Assembly: GCF_000783395.1 (NCBI RefSeq) | Contig: NZ_JSFK01000002.1 | Span: forward strand, 310,001 to 374,000 | DNA length: 64,000 nt | Direction of reading: 5' to 3' | Source: Pseudomonas chlororaphis | GTDB taxonomy: Bacteria; Pseudomonadota; Gammaproteobacteria; Pseudomonadales; Pseudomonadaceae | Part shown: piece after piece, positions 16,960 to 25,609 of the stretch | How positions within the stretch are numbered: position 1 is the stretch's first letter | Layout of the letters: every line of letters begins with the position of its first letter | Program-made: the position numbers and the translations under genes | Notes under the pieces: generated by a model | Told to the model about the DNA's origin: nothing | Database searches by the model: none | What the model saw: the letters and a program-made list of their open reading frames with translations, nothing else

Positions 16960-17331
16960 TTAACCAGCCTGTTGTTCCACCAAGCACTTCGCATAGCCAT
17001 CCGCAAACTTGGCATCGAATGACAACGCCACCGGTTCATCCAACTCGGCCGAGGTGTTGAGCAATTCGTGGGTAGCCGGGGTGTATTTGATCCAGCCAAT
17101 CGTGCCGGTGCCCTCGGTGTCGAAAAACAGCTGAGCGCGCACTACTTCACCGTCGTCCTCGTCGATCAGCAAATTGACCTTGTCCTTGCCGACATAACGA
17201 AACGGAAAATCGCTGCTCCTGACAAGCTCAGTAAGGTAGCCGTAGCAACTCCCTTCACTGGCAGTCGCGGGCAGTGAATGAGGTAAAAGCAAAAGCGCAA
17301 TCAGCACAGGCCGAATGAAAAACCGGTTCAT
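16960..17331 (-). CDS. Small secreted protein, unknown
   Basis: The ATG at 17331 gives 123 residues with a signal peptide (MNRFFIRPVLIALLLLPHSL, ending PATAS). The mature domain of about 100 residues has two cysteines (GSCYGYL near the start and YAKCLVEQ near the end) and reads as alternating beta strands and a helix. Size and topology resemble periplasmic immunity-type proteins, but no family match is claimed. An in-frame ATG five codons upstream would overlap the preceding gene. Confidence 0.65.
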   Translation of the reverse strand: MNRFFIRPVLIALLLLPHSLPATASEGSCYGYLTELVRSSDFPFRYVGKDKVNLLIDEDDGEVVRAQLFFDTEGTGTIGWIKYTPATHELLNTSAELDEPVALSFDAKFADGYAKCLVEQQAG

Positions 17332-17335
17332 CCAC

Positions 17336-17842
17336 TCACTCCTCATCCATCGGCGACGATTCCACGTCGGTCATGCTCAGCAGCCGGAATTCGTTTTTCA
17401 CAAATTCGTAGTAACGGTCCCGGTTACCACTTTCCAACGCGTTCCCTTGGGCGTCCTCTTCACCGTCGAGCGTGATGCCGGACACGATGATCAAGCGGCT
17501 CTCGGGCTGGTAAACCATGCCGAACGTGCTGCCGTCGTAAGCATTCGGCAGACCGCCAACCACTTCACCGGTCTGGGCGTCCAGCACTTCGCCGCAAATA
17601 GCGCTACCGCCACAGCCGAGCCTACGAAGGATGTAATGGCCGGCGAAGTTGACCTTGCCTTTCAGGGCTTGCACCCGTGCCTGATCCATCATTGGGCTGC
17701 TGTTTTCTTGCGGCACCAGCTTATGGTTGGGGCCGGTGAAAACTGGCGTGACGGTGTAATCCTTGAAGGTTGGATCGGCAGCGAATGCCATGGACGCGGC
17801 AGCCAATATCAAGCTGCCGAGAACAATCGAAAATCCTTTCAC
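17336..17842 (-). CDS. Secreted protein of a widespread uncharacterised family
   Basis: A GTG at 17842 with GGAG seven bases upstream gives 168 residues and a clean signal peptide (MKGFSIVLGSLILAAASMAF). An ATG at 17893 would add 17 residues and overlap the upstream gene. The core NFAGHYILRRLGCGGSAICG...DAQTGEVVGGLP is a motif I know from small exported proteins of unknown function, with a Cys-containing turn. Gap to the next gene is four bases. Confidence 0.68.
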   Translation of the reverse strand: MKGFSIVLGSLILAAASMAFAADPTFKDYTVTPVFTGPNHKLVPQENSSPMMDQARVQALKGKVNFAGHYILRRLGCGGSAICGEVLDAQTGEVVGGLPNAYDGSTFGMVYQPESRLIIVSGITLDGEEDAQGNALESGNRDRYYEFVKNEFRLLSMTDVESSPMDEE

Positions 17843-17879
17843 GCTGTAGCTCCGTCGACGTAATTCATTTTGGGGATGT

Positions 17880-18608
17880 TCATTCGAAGGCAATGCCGCG
17901 CACCGCTTTCCTGATTTGCTCGAATCCTTCGTTGCTGATCGCCAACTGGGCGGATGAACCCGACTCCGCCGAGCCGATCAGCACGTCTTTACCCCTCAGC
18001 AGGCAAAAAGCGACGCGGGTTATGTGCCGTCGTGACTTGTCGTGGAAACCGAAAATGAATCCCGAAGAGTTCTCCCCGCCCCATTGCTCAAAGGTATAGG
18101 TGTTCGCACGACCAGCCAGAGAGTTGGGCACCCAGCCCTGATCGGTAAGGGTTGCCGGGCACCTGCGGTCGTTGTCGTCACGCAGGACTTGCACCGCAAA
18201 TGCATCGTCTACCGGGCGTTTCCAGTCGGTGAGAAGCGAAAAGTACTCCGAGTTTTCACACATCAAGCCAAACCTCGGCTGGCTCAGGTCGCCATGTTTC
18301 TCGAAGTGCCAGTCGGCACCACTAGACGTCTGCGCTTGCCATAAGCTGGGGGCGCTGGACGGTTTGGGCAGTTGTTGGGCTGCGATAAATACCGAATAGA
18401 AATCGTCGAACTTCAGCCATTGGTTCTGCAGCAACGGCATGGAGAACCGACACGAACCCATGTCTACAACTGTCTCGGTCGGGCCTTGCGCAACCGGCGA
18501 CTGGCCGGGCTCGTTACCGACCAACACAGCAGCTGCGGCGGTCACATAACCCATCTGTAAAAGCACGACCAGACCAAAGATCAATTCGCGGAGGCATCGT
18601 AGTTTCAC
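17880..18608 (-). CDS. Secreted protein of unknown function
   Basis: This 242-residue protein has an N-terminal hydrophobic signal segment (about 8-27). The mature part has four cysteines (GSCRFSM, LMCENSE, RRCPATL, AFCLLRG). No known motif is recognised. Its ATG overlaps the stop of the large fusion gene upstream by four bases, so expression is coupled to it. It begins the run of exported proteins that ends at 13885. Confidence 0.7.
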   Translation of the reverse strand: MKLRCLRELIFGLVVLLQMGYVTAAAAVLVGNEPGQSPVAQGPTETVVDMGSCRFSMPLLQNQWLKFDDFYSVFIAAQQLPKPSSAPSLWQAQTSSGADWHFEKHGDLSQPRFGLMCENSEYFSLLTDWKRPVDDAFAVQVLRDDNDRRCPATLTDQGWVPNSLAGRANTYTFEQWGGENSSGFIFGFHDKSRRHITRVAFCLLRGKDVLIGSAESGSSAQLAISNEGFEQIRKAVRGIAFE

Positions 18609-21055
18609 GTCACATCCTTCGAATTGATCAATTCCAACTCACCATCCCGATACACCACCTCACATCCCACCCACGCCGGATCTACCTGCGGCATCACCGC
18701 CGACGGTTTGCGCAATTCGCGCAACAACGTCGAGCCATGGGACAAGCGACCACCCATGCGGGCAATAACCGCCCGCGCGGTTTGGTAATGCGCATGTCGC
18801 CCCGGATCGAGGGTGTCTTCGAGCAAGATGTCCTCGCCGAGGATGCCTTGCACCTGCCCCGGATAAATCATGAACCCGGTGGCCTGCTCCGTACCTTCGC
18901 GACCGTCCTGCCAGAAGCTGCCGTCGCGGGTGCGAATGTCTACGTGCGGCGCGAACCAGTGTTCGCGATCCGCCAGCGGCATGGCGTGGTGCAGGCGGAA
19001 GAAGATGCGCATCAGGTTGTCGCGGTACCACTCGCGCACTTGCAGGTAGTAGCCGCGCAGGCCCGGCAGGCCGGTCGAATGCGCTAGGCGGATCAGCCCT
19101 GACCATTGCGGGAATGGCTGTAGCGGCAGATCGCTCGACGCGGGCCGAGGGGTGGCCGGATCGGTTTCCCAAGGCAAGCGGTGCGGACTGTTTTCAAGGT
19201 TGTCATAAGCGGTCGGCGGACGGCCCAGCCAATCGCCGCCGCTGCTGGCCAGCGCCGTGGCGATACACAGATTGCCTTGCACCACGAACACGTAAAACCG
19301 GGTGAACCAGTCTGCCAATTGCTGACCATCGGCAGCTTGGGCGACGAGTTCGGCAAGCTCCCGATCGAAGCGCTGCAAGCCGTTTTCAAGGTTCAGCAAA
19401 TGGCCGCGAGCCTTGCGTTGCATGCGCAAAAACAGCGGCAACGAACGCAGCATCTTCAGCGGTTGCCACGGCAGATGCGGAGTCGCCCCGCCAACTTCAC
19501 CGGCGTAGTTAGCGGCACTGATGCCCCAGTCGGCCAGCCGGGCGAGAAACAGGTCATTGTTGATATAGGACGCGCCGCCGAACACGGCGGTGAACGGCTC
19601 GTTGTCCTGCAACACCCGCGCATCCCAACGCGCCATGATCGCCGGGATACTCGCGGCTGCGCGGCGCTGGGCGTACTCCACCAGTACGCTCGGTTGCGGC
19701 GGCAGGATCTCGGCGATGTTCGCGGCGGTCAGGTGGCGGCGCCAGCCGTAGTCGCTGATCGGTCGGTATTGCAGCAACCACAGTTGCGAGCCATCCCAGG
19801 CCCATTCGACGTCGCCGGGCACGTAGTGGAACACGCGCAACACGTCTTGCAGGAAGCGCCAGAGCAGGTCTTCGGTCAAACCGTGGGACGGCGTGAACGT
19901 GCCGCTGCGCCAAGCATCGCCGAGCCGCGAAAGCGTTGCCCGCGAGGGGCTGACGTGACCGTCGGCCAGCGATTCGAGATGGCCTTCAACCCACTCCAGC
20001 TCTACCGAGAGATGGCGCACAAAAGCGATCCCGGAAACTACAGGCGTGATGAAGCGCTGCACCACCACTTCCTCGACGCCTTCGGCCGTCAGTTCGGCGA
20101 TGCGTGTTGGCACGTTGGCGGTCGGCTCGCGCAGATAGGTGGTGCTCAAACCGGCATTCGCCGAGTCGGCCTGATCTTCGCCATAACTGGAGGAGCGCAC
20201 CGCCCAGGTCACATCAGGTTGGGCGGCGAGAAATGCCGGCAGGCGCGGATCGCTGCAATCGTTGAGCGTCAGCGCTGCCGGCACCGCTTGCCGCGCCAGT
20301 TCAGCCAGGCGCAAACGACCGCCCTTGGTGTGGGCGACAAACCCACGCTCGCCCGACTCCAGCCACTGCGCGAACTGCGCGGGCGAGTCGATCCACGGGT
20401 AATGACCCCAACCGGGTTTCAGGCTGATGCTCAGATCGGCGCGGGCGAGAATCGCCGACCACGCTGCCGCGTGCTCGATGCCGAGCACGGCGTCCTGATC
20501 ACCCCAAACCAGCTCGACCGGATCGGTGATCCACTCCAGCAGTGGCAGCGCAGTATCAGCGCGAATCAGATCCCAGTGCGGCACGAACGCACGGCAGCGC
20601 GCATAGCCGGCGCCCATGCGCTGGTACTGCGCGGGCGTCCAGGTCTGGTTGGAGAACTTGCGCGCGAACAGCGTGGGTTTGTTCGACAGCAGCCAGTGGA
20701 TGGTCTTGCGGATCGGCAGCGGTGACATCAGCGCCGGCAACCGCCGCTGCCACAAAAATGCACCGACCGGCGCCAACAGAACACTGCGGGAAAAGTGCCC
20801 GGGCCGACGTTGCAACGCGTGCAGCACCAGCAAGGCATTGACCCCGACTGCCATGATCGCGCTGCCCTTCTGCGTCATCGCCAACAAGGTCTGCGCGTAG
20901 TCCGCCAGATCCTCGCAGGGTGGCAGCGGATTGGCGCCGAAGCCCGGCAACTCCAGCGGCACCACGTCGTAGCGCTGGAAGTGCGGCAGTGCGTCGTCCC
21001 ACCAATCGGCGGCGCTGCCGTTGCCGGCCAGCAGGTACATCAACGGCTTGCTCAT
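18605..21055 (-). CDS. Alpha/beta-hydrolase-like and PEP-synthase/rifampin-phosphotransferase-like fusion
   Basis: This 816-residue protein joins two folds. Residues 1-235 look like an alpha/beta hydrolase, with WGDQDAV near 185-191 and GWGHYPW near 215-221. The nucleophile elbow, however, reads G-V-N-A-L (71-75), with Asn where Ser is expected. Residues about 240-435 form a PPDK/PEP-synthase type ATP-binding domain (VRSSSYGED at 286-294, VEWAWDGSQLWLLQYRP at 416-432). ANIAEILPPQPSVL opens a middle domain, and the C-terminal swivelling domain has GGRLSHGSTLLRELRKPS with the phospho-acceptor His773. There is no PEP-binding barrel, the same overall plan as rifampin phosphotransferase. The substrate is unknown. 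Confidence 0.75.
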   Translation of the reverse strand: MSKPLMYLLAGNGSAADWWDDALPHFQRYDVVPLELPGFGANPLPPCEDLADYAQTLLAMTQKGSAIMAVGVNALLVLHALQRRPGHFSRSVLLAPVGAFLWQRRLPALMSPLPIRKTIHWLLSNKPTLFARKFSNQTWTPAQYQRMGAGYARCRAFVPHWDLIRADTALPLLEWITDPVELVWGDQDAVLGIEHAAAWSAILARADLSISLKPGWGHYPWIDSPAQFAQWLESGERGFVAHTKGGRLRLAELARQAVPAALTLNDCSDPRLPAFLAAQPDVTWAVRSSSYGEDQADSANAGLSTTYLREPTANVPTRIAELTAEGVEEVVVQRFITPVVSGIAFVRHLSVELEWVEGHLESLADGHVSPSRATLSRLGDAWRSGTFTPSHGLTEDLLWRFLQDVLRVFHYVPGDVEWAWDGSQLWLLQYRPISDYGWRRHLTAANIAEILPPQPSVLVEYAQRRAAASIPAIMARWDARVLQDNEPFTAVFGGASYINNDLFLARLADWGISAANYAGEVGGATPHLPWQPLKMLRSLPLFLRMQRKARGHLLNLENGLQRFDRELAELVAQAADGQQLADWFTRFYVFVVQGNLCIATALASSGGDWLGRPPTAYDNLENSPHRLPWETDPATPRPASSDLPLQPFPQWSGLIRLAHSTGLPGLRGYYLQVREWYRDNLMRIFFRLHHAMPLADREHWFAPHVDIRTRDGSFWQDGREGTEQATGFMIYPGQVQGILGEDILLEDTLDPGRHAHYQTARAVIARMGGRLSHGSTLLRELRKPSAVMPQVDPAWVGCEVVYRDGELELINSKDVT

Positions 21056-21064
21056 GAGCGATCC

Positions 21065-22459
21065 TCAGGTCAGATCGCGCAGAGCGGCGTCGAGGGTTGG
21101 ATAGCGGAATGTGTAGCCGGCCTCGGTCAAACGCTGCGGCACCACGCGCTGACCGTCGAAAAACAACTGCGCCATCTCACCCGTCAATACACGCACTGGC
21201 GCGGCGGGAATGTGGAACCACACCGGGCGTTTGAGGACTTTGCCGGCCTGCTCGGCGAACGCTGCCTGACTGACCGTCTCGGGCGCGACCATGTTGTAGG
21301 TGCCACGCAGAGTGTCGTCGTTGAAAGCCCGCGCGATCACCTGAAGCACATCGTCGCGATGCACCCAGCTCATGATCTGCCGACCGTCGCCCATGCGCCC
21401 GCCGAAACCCAGGCGAAACGGCAGCAGCAACGGCGTCAGCGCACCGCCCGGTCCGAACACCACGCCAAGACGCAGCACCACCTGACGCACGCCAAACTCA
21501 GTGGCCGGTTGCGCGGCGGCCTCCCAACGCGCACAGAGTTCGGCCATGAAACCGTCACCCTTGCTAGCGTGTTCGTCGAGGCTTTCGCTGGCATCGCGCA
21601 CGCCGTAGAAACCGATGGCCGAGGCTTGAATCCATAGGGCTGGTTTGTGCTTGGTGTTCTTCAGCCAGGTCATCAACGCTTCGGTGGTGCCGACTCGACT
21701 GGCGAGCAGTTGCGCCTGACGTTTGGGAGTCCAGCGTGGGCCGGCGACGGGTGCTCCGGCGAGATTGATGATTACGTCGAAGGCTTCGTCGTGGCTAAGT
21801 TCGCTGAGCGAATGCACACAGCGGATGCGACCGTTGAATAGATTGGCCGCGGTCAATGGATCGCGCGTTAGAACGCTGACCGAATGGCCGGCATCGAGCA
21901 TTAGGTTGACCAAGGCTTCGCCGATAAAACCGGTGCCGCCGGTGATTAGCACTCTTTTGTAGGCGCCATCGGAAAACGGGTTGGATTGGCTCGGTGCCTT
22001 TACTGAAGGGGATTTTCGGCGGTCATGCCGATACAACCAGAACAGCGGCGGCAACAACACCAGCAACGCAAAACCGTCGAGCCATAGGTGCGACCAAACC
22101 TGCTGTTGCGCTGAAAGCCACATGTCCTGCGGCGCCCATAACAGGATGCCGGCGCTCAACCAGCCCCAGACTGCCGGAGTTTTCAAGCGATTGCCCAAGT
22201 GCACCAGCGCGAGCATGTACAACGAATAGCTTTGCAACGTCGCGCCGAACAGCGCAAGCCACCAGACCTGTTGTTCGTGGCCGGCGGCGGGCACCGGGTC
22301 GGCGCCCCAGAACGCGAGTTCGAGAACTTGCAGATAGCCGTTGAGTAAACCGGAATGCCCGGCCCAGGTCAGGGTGAGACCGGCGAGTATGTGCACGATC
22401 GCGGCGGCGTATAGCCAGAGCACTAGCGCTGGGCGAAGGGAGTTCGAGGGGGCTGGCAT
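21065..22459 (-). CDS. DoxX-like membrane domain plus TIGR01777-type SDR
   Basis: The ATG at 22459 (AGGA six bases upstream) is preferred to one six codons earlier. The 464-residue product has four hydrophobic segments (about residues 6-145) resembling a DoxX-like domain. A YfcH/TIGR01777 sugar-nucleotide epimerase-type Rossmann domain follows from about 168, with VLITGGTGFIGEALVNLML. The active-site area has SAIGFYGVRD, with Tyr and no classical YxxxK. The reaction is unknown. It lies nine bases before the fusion gene and heads the minus-strand operon. Confidence 0.8.
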   Translation of the reverse strand: MPAPSNSLRPALVLWLYAAAIVHILAGLTLTWAGHSGLLNGYLQVLELAFWGADPVPAAGHEQQVWWLALFGATLQSYSLYMLALVHLGNRLKTPAVWGWLSAGILLWAPQDMWLSAQQQVWSHLWLDGFALLVLLPPLFWLYRHDRRKSPSVKAPSQSNPFSDGAYKRVLITGGTGFIGEALVNLMLDAGHSVSVLTRDPLTAANLFNGRIRCVHSLSELSHDEAFDVIINLAGAPVAGPRWTPKRQAQLLASRVGTTEALMTWLKNTKHKPALWIQASAIGFYGVRDASESLDEHASKGDGFMAELCARWEAAAQPATEFGVRQVVLRLGVVFGPGGALTPLLLPFRLGFGGRMGDGRQIMSWVHRDDVLQVIARAFNDDTLRGTYNMVAPETVSQAAFAEQAGKVLKRPVWFHIPAAPVRVLTGEMAQLFFDGQRVVPQRLTEAGYTFRYPTLDAALRDLT

Positions 22460-22572
22460 TCCGTGTCCTGAGCGCATTCCTTGGGGGTGGGGAGTTTAAA
22501 GGAAAATCGCAGTCGTCAGATGCTCAAGTATTAAACGTTTAAGCGCTGCGGATTCTGGCTCAGCGCATATGA

Positions 22573-22604
22573 AAACGCGTTAGCCATGATGGCGGAACGC
22601 GTTT
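22573..22604. repeat. Inverted repeat hairpin in the intergenic region
   Basis: aaacgcgtt at 22573-22581 and aacgcgttt at 22596-22604 are exact inverses, and gccatgatggc between them is itself palindromic. It lies upstream of the operon headed by the DoxX-SDR gene. It could be an operator or a second terminator; no T-run follows. Confidence 0.5.
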
Positions 22605-22617
22605 GATCACATCGAGG

Positions 22618-22650
22618 TGAAAAGGCGCCGGGCGCTGTAAACGCCCTTCT
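22618..22650 (-). terminator. Probable terminator of the secretion-linked operon
   Basis: On the minus strand gggcg...cgccc followed by ggcgcctttt forms a GC-rich hairpin with a short T-run directly after the stop of the Sel1/LprI gene. It is the natural end of the transcript coming from the T6SS/VgrG side. Confidence 0.5.
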
Positions 22651-22663
22651 TCACTTAACCGCA

Positions 22664-24088
22664 CTAAAAGCAGCTGCTGGCCACTATCGGTTCGGCCACT
22701 TCGGACTGAAGTCGCTTAATCGCATTGATGCCCGAGTCGTTACCTTTGTCGGCAGCAAGCTGATAACAGGCCAAGGCGCGAGGAGTATCTTTCTTTCCTA
22801 GATCGCCGCTTTTCCAATAATCGCCTAACGAAACGAATGCATGCGTTGATCCCATGGTGGTAGCACGAATCAACTCTTTTTCAACGTCCAGCGCGCGCTG
22901 GCAGGGTCCTGAACCGGCCAATTCATTGCCAAAACAATAGAAGCCAGCCAACGACTCAGCACCGCTCGGCGAATCAACGGCTGCTGCCTTGAAAAGAGCC
23001 TCAACTTTGCCGTATTCCAATTGCGGGGCCATACCCGACAGACTTAGCCCGGCCGCAGCCGAACTAGATATAGGATCGCCTGAAGCGGCCGCGCACAGGT
23101 AATTTTCCAAAGTCGCCTCAAAAAGTTCTCCTGTCAGTCGGTATTGCTCAAGGCCGCCCAAGCCAGCAAATCCTTGTCCGCGCTGCCAACAGAAATTCTC
23201 CGCACGACTCATTTTCCGCGTACTGGCTACAGAAAGCTCTTTATCAGGAATCGACCAGTCCTCAACCCCATCAAGCGTCCAGCATGACTTCCGCGAAAAG
23301 TTGAAAATCTTGATATTGCTGTTGCCGGCGCGTTTATCCACAACGTTAACGTGGCGGTCATCCACCTTCTCGATCTCTATTCCTTCCACTTTCCCATCGG
23401 GCACGGCCACCATTAAGGGAAACGCCATATCGCGTCCCACCTCCGCAGTAACGTAGGTCACAATCCGCCCTATATCCGACGTCCCCTTTAATACCAGCAG
23501 CTTCACGGCCTGCGCAGTTAGTCGCTTCTGCGATTCGGCATTAGCGGAGAATGCTGGAAGAAACTGTCCAAAGTCTTGCGTAGGGCACGAGCCACGTCCA
23601 AATGTCGGGCCACTCCCGGTATCGGACGCGATATTGTCCAAAAACACTGAACGGTCACGACTCATACTGGCGATGCAATTGTTCACCGCTGCCACATGCG
23701 CCGAAGAGTCCGGTTCCGTCTCCAACGCATCGACCTGGCAATCGGTATCGCGCAGTTTGATCCAGGCGCGCTGAGCCTCCTGAACCGTTGCCTTTTGGCT
23801 CGCCGCAAGAACTGGATCGGTCTGATATCCACCTTCGAGCCGAACCATCAGTTCTTGATAACTGGTATTCAACTGCTTATCTGCAGCAACCTTGGCACTC
23901 ACAGAACATCTTTCCCTCTGAGAGTTCGTAGTGATATCGACACATGCATCGTCAGCAAATGCATGTCCCCCCAACAGAGATAAACCACCAATCAGCACGG
24001 CGGGCAGCACCGGAATAAGATATTTACTCAAGGTAAATTCCAACAATATCTTGCGAAAGTGTATTTTTAAGTCGTGCTTATTCTTCAA
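22664..24088 (-). CDS. Exported LprI-domain protein with Sel1-like C-terminus
   Basis: This 474-residue protein has a hydrophobic export segment (about 20-46, ending GGHAFA). An LprI/DUF1311 type domain (about 48-150) follows, with Cys pairs and the pattern KQLNTSYQELMVRL...VQEAQRAWIKLRDTDC. The middle is uncharacterised. A Sel1-like helical repeat stretch near 420-465 (ALACYQLAADKGNDSG) ends it. It overlaps the upstream LprI gene by 11 bases. Its place in the block behind VgrG and a lysozyme-like effector makes an immunity or adaptor role plausible, as inference. Confidence 0.72.
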   Translation of the reverse strand: MKNKHDLKIHFRKILLEFTLSKYLIPVLPAVLIGGLSLLGGHAFADDACVDITTNSQRERCSVSAKVAADKQLNTSYQELMVRLEGGYQTDPVLAASQKATVQEAQRAWIKLRDTDCQVDALETEPDSSAHVAAVNNCIASMSRDRSVFLDNIASDTGSGPTFGRGSCPTQDFGQFLPAFSANAESQKRLTAQAVKLLVLKGTSDIGRIVTYVTAEVGRDMAFPLMVAVPDGKVEGIEIEKVDDRHVNVVDKRAGNSNIKIFNFSRKSCWTLDGVEDWSIPDKELSVASTRKMSRAENFCWQRGQGFAGLGGLEQYRLTGELFEATLENYLCAAASGDPISSSAAAGLSLSGMAPQLEYGKVEALFKAAAVDSPSGAESLAGFYCFGNELAGSGPCQRALDVEKELIRATTMGSTHAFVSLGDYWKSGDLGKKDTPRALACYQLAADKGNDSGINAIKRLQSEVAEPIVASSCF

Positions 24089-25205
24089 GGGAGATAGCCA
24101 TTTTCAGAGTAGATCCATTCAGATAAACGACTGCTTCGCGCCCATTAATATCGACAGGGGTAGGATTTTGGATTATTCCTTCATCACTAGCCTTCGCAAT
24201 TTTTGTTAACGTCTTATCCGCAACATTGGCACGCCAAATAGTTTCATCACCATTCTTGAAATAAAACGTCGGCCGTGACTTGCTCCAAATCGGAGCATAT
24301 ATATTCCAACCGGCCTCGGGCCGACCAGCCTGCGCTATCGTTTCATACCCTGAGGTGTGCGAGTAGTACGCTTGCAATTTTCCATACTCACCACCCCAAC
24401 CGAATGTCAAACCACTAACAGCATTTTCAGCAGTATTTGGCCACTGCTGGAACAGCAAACTGCTTTCCAATGGCGGAGATTTTGAACCGAGCTTATAAAC
24501 CATCCCCCGCAGCTGATTCTTAGAGAGTTGCTGTCGATAGTAAAACGCCCCATCAAAGATTCCCGCAAACCTTTTCCCTTCGTCGTTTGAACCCAAACTC
24601 AGAGCACCATCAAAACCGATATCTTTCGCAATCGTGTGCAATACCGGCCTGTCGTTGCGATCAACGTACTCATATAGATTACCCCGGTACGCAATCATCG
24701 CCGCATCAAAATGCCCTTCAAACACGATGACATGCAACATGCCTGAAATTGTTTCAGCGGAGATCAAAAATCGTTCGACAGCCCCTTTTTCATTGGGAAG
24801 CCATGCTAAATCAATGACCTTCCATGAGCGCTCAAACTGTGTGTACGGCTTATCACCCAACATTAACTTAATATCTTTCTGAGTCGGCCTAGGCGCAATA
24901 GAAACCGGTGTGAGAAAGCTTATCTGCTGCACATAAGCTTCCTCTAAACACTCGACTGACTCACAAGAATTACGCTCTGACTCAAGCCAATCACTTTCGA
25001 TTATTTGTAAAGCTCGCCGATTTTTTATCGGTTTGAAGACCTCACTGAGCTTTTCGTCCAATGCGGACAAAGAAGGAGAACTACAAATTTTCCTCTCTAC
25101 TTCCGTCGAAGCTTTGCCACAGTCGAAACTCGCAGAAAATGCGACCGAACTGAATAGCAAAAAGGTTAACGATAAAAAGCAAGGGAGCAAATATATATTT
25201 TTCAT
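24078..25205 (-). CDS. Exported LprI-domain protein
   Basis: The ATG at 25205 gives 375 residues with a signal peptide (MKNIYLLPCFLSLTFLLFSS, cleavage near VAFSA). The N-terminal mature part is LprI-like: FDCGKASTEVERKICSSPSL, DEKLSEVFK, ESDWLESERNSCES. The larger C-terminal part (about 120-375) has no recognised fold. The gene is AT-rich compared with the secretion genes. The family includes a known lysozyme inhibitor, which fits a role against the GH19-type effector encoded just upstream; this has not been shown. Confidence 0.72.
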   Translation of the reverse strand: MKNIYLLPCFLSLTFLLFSSVAFSASFDCGKASTEVERKICSSPSLSALDEKLSEVFKPIKNRRALQIIESDWLESERNSCESVECLEEAYVQQISFLTPVSIAPRPTQKDIKLMLGDKPYTQFERSWKVIDLAWLPNEKGAVERFLISAETISGMLHVIVFEGHFDAAMIAYRGNLYEYVDRNDRPVLHTIAKDIGFDGALSLGSNDEGKRFAGIFDGAFYYRQQLSKNQLRGMVYKLGSKSPPLESSLLFQQWPNTAENAVSGLTFGWGGEYGKLQAYYSHTSGYETIAQAGRPEAGWNIYAPIWSKSRPTFYFKNGDETIWRANVADKTLTKIAKASDEGIIQNPTPVDINGREAVVYLNGSTLKMAISLEE

Positions 25206-25491
25206 TGAATCAGCCATCGAAGAAATTTTCCCACCATCGAAACGGATACGTTTACGCTCCGCCTCAAAATCAAAGAATTTTGGCGCAACAAATAAATCCG
25301 TCCCCTCTCACAGTCAAGACATGCTGTCCATCAGCGCCATCGCCGCAAAACTAGCGGACGACATCGAAGGCTCGAACCGCTCCGTAGCGGTGGCCCTTGT
25401 CCGAATTGCCGATGGTGCACAAATTATGGTGGAACGCGCTTTGGACCATTTGGAAGAATTGATAGCGGTGAGGCAGACAGTGAATACGTAA
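25206..25491 (+). pseudogene. Decayed DUF6124-like gene, C-terminal remnant
   Basis: The plus-strand frame ending TAA at 25491 encodes DMLSISAIAAKLADDIEGSNRSVAVALVRIADGAQIMVERALDHLEE. This is clearly the C-terminal domain of the protein at 13091 (LLSISVIACDLADDLHGSRRSVALALSRMADGVRLMVEGTLD). The family N-terminus (MIKPTPNPP...) is missing, and the sequence ahead overlaps the start of the LprI gene on the other strand. No leader RNA copy is seen. I read it as a truncated copy left by rearrangement; expression is unlikely. Confidence 0.65.
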
Positions 25492-25577
25492 GAGGTACCT
25501 GTGGGACGGACTAAAAAATAAATCCGTCCCTTTTCCTTGCGTCCCTTTTCCTTAATAAATAGATCCGTCCCTTTTAT
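25291..25577. repeat. Repeated 'aataaatccgtccc' elements
   Basis: The string aataaatccgtccc occurs at 25291-25304 and again at about 25518-25531, followed by ttttccttgcgtcccttttc. A variant, taataaatagatccgtccct, is at about 25553-25572. Similar motifs are known to me around REP-associated transposase (IS200-like) genes in gammaproteobacteria. No transposase is present, so these are probably footprints. Confidence 0.55.
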
Positions 25578-25609
25578 TCGTTTCTCTCACTTTATCCCGT
25601 CACGAAATC

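Noticed and set aside
17843..17893. An ATG start at 17893 for the secreted protein ending at 17336
   Set aside because: It would place 17 polar residues before the signal peptide and overlap the upstream gene; the GTG at 17842 has a good GGAG site.
25500..25580. A CRISPR-like array of repeats
   Set aside because: The repeats are few, irregularly spaced and variable; no spacers of equal length and no cas genes are present.
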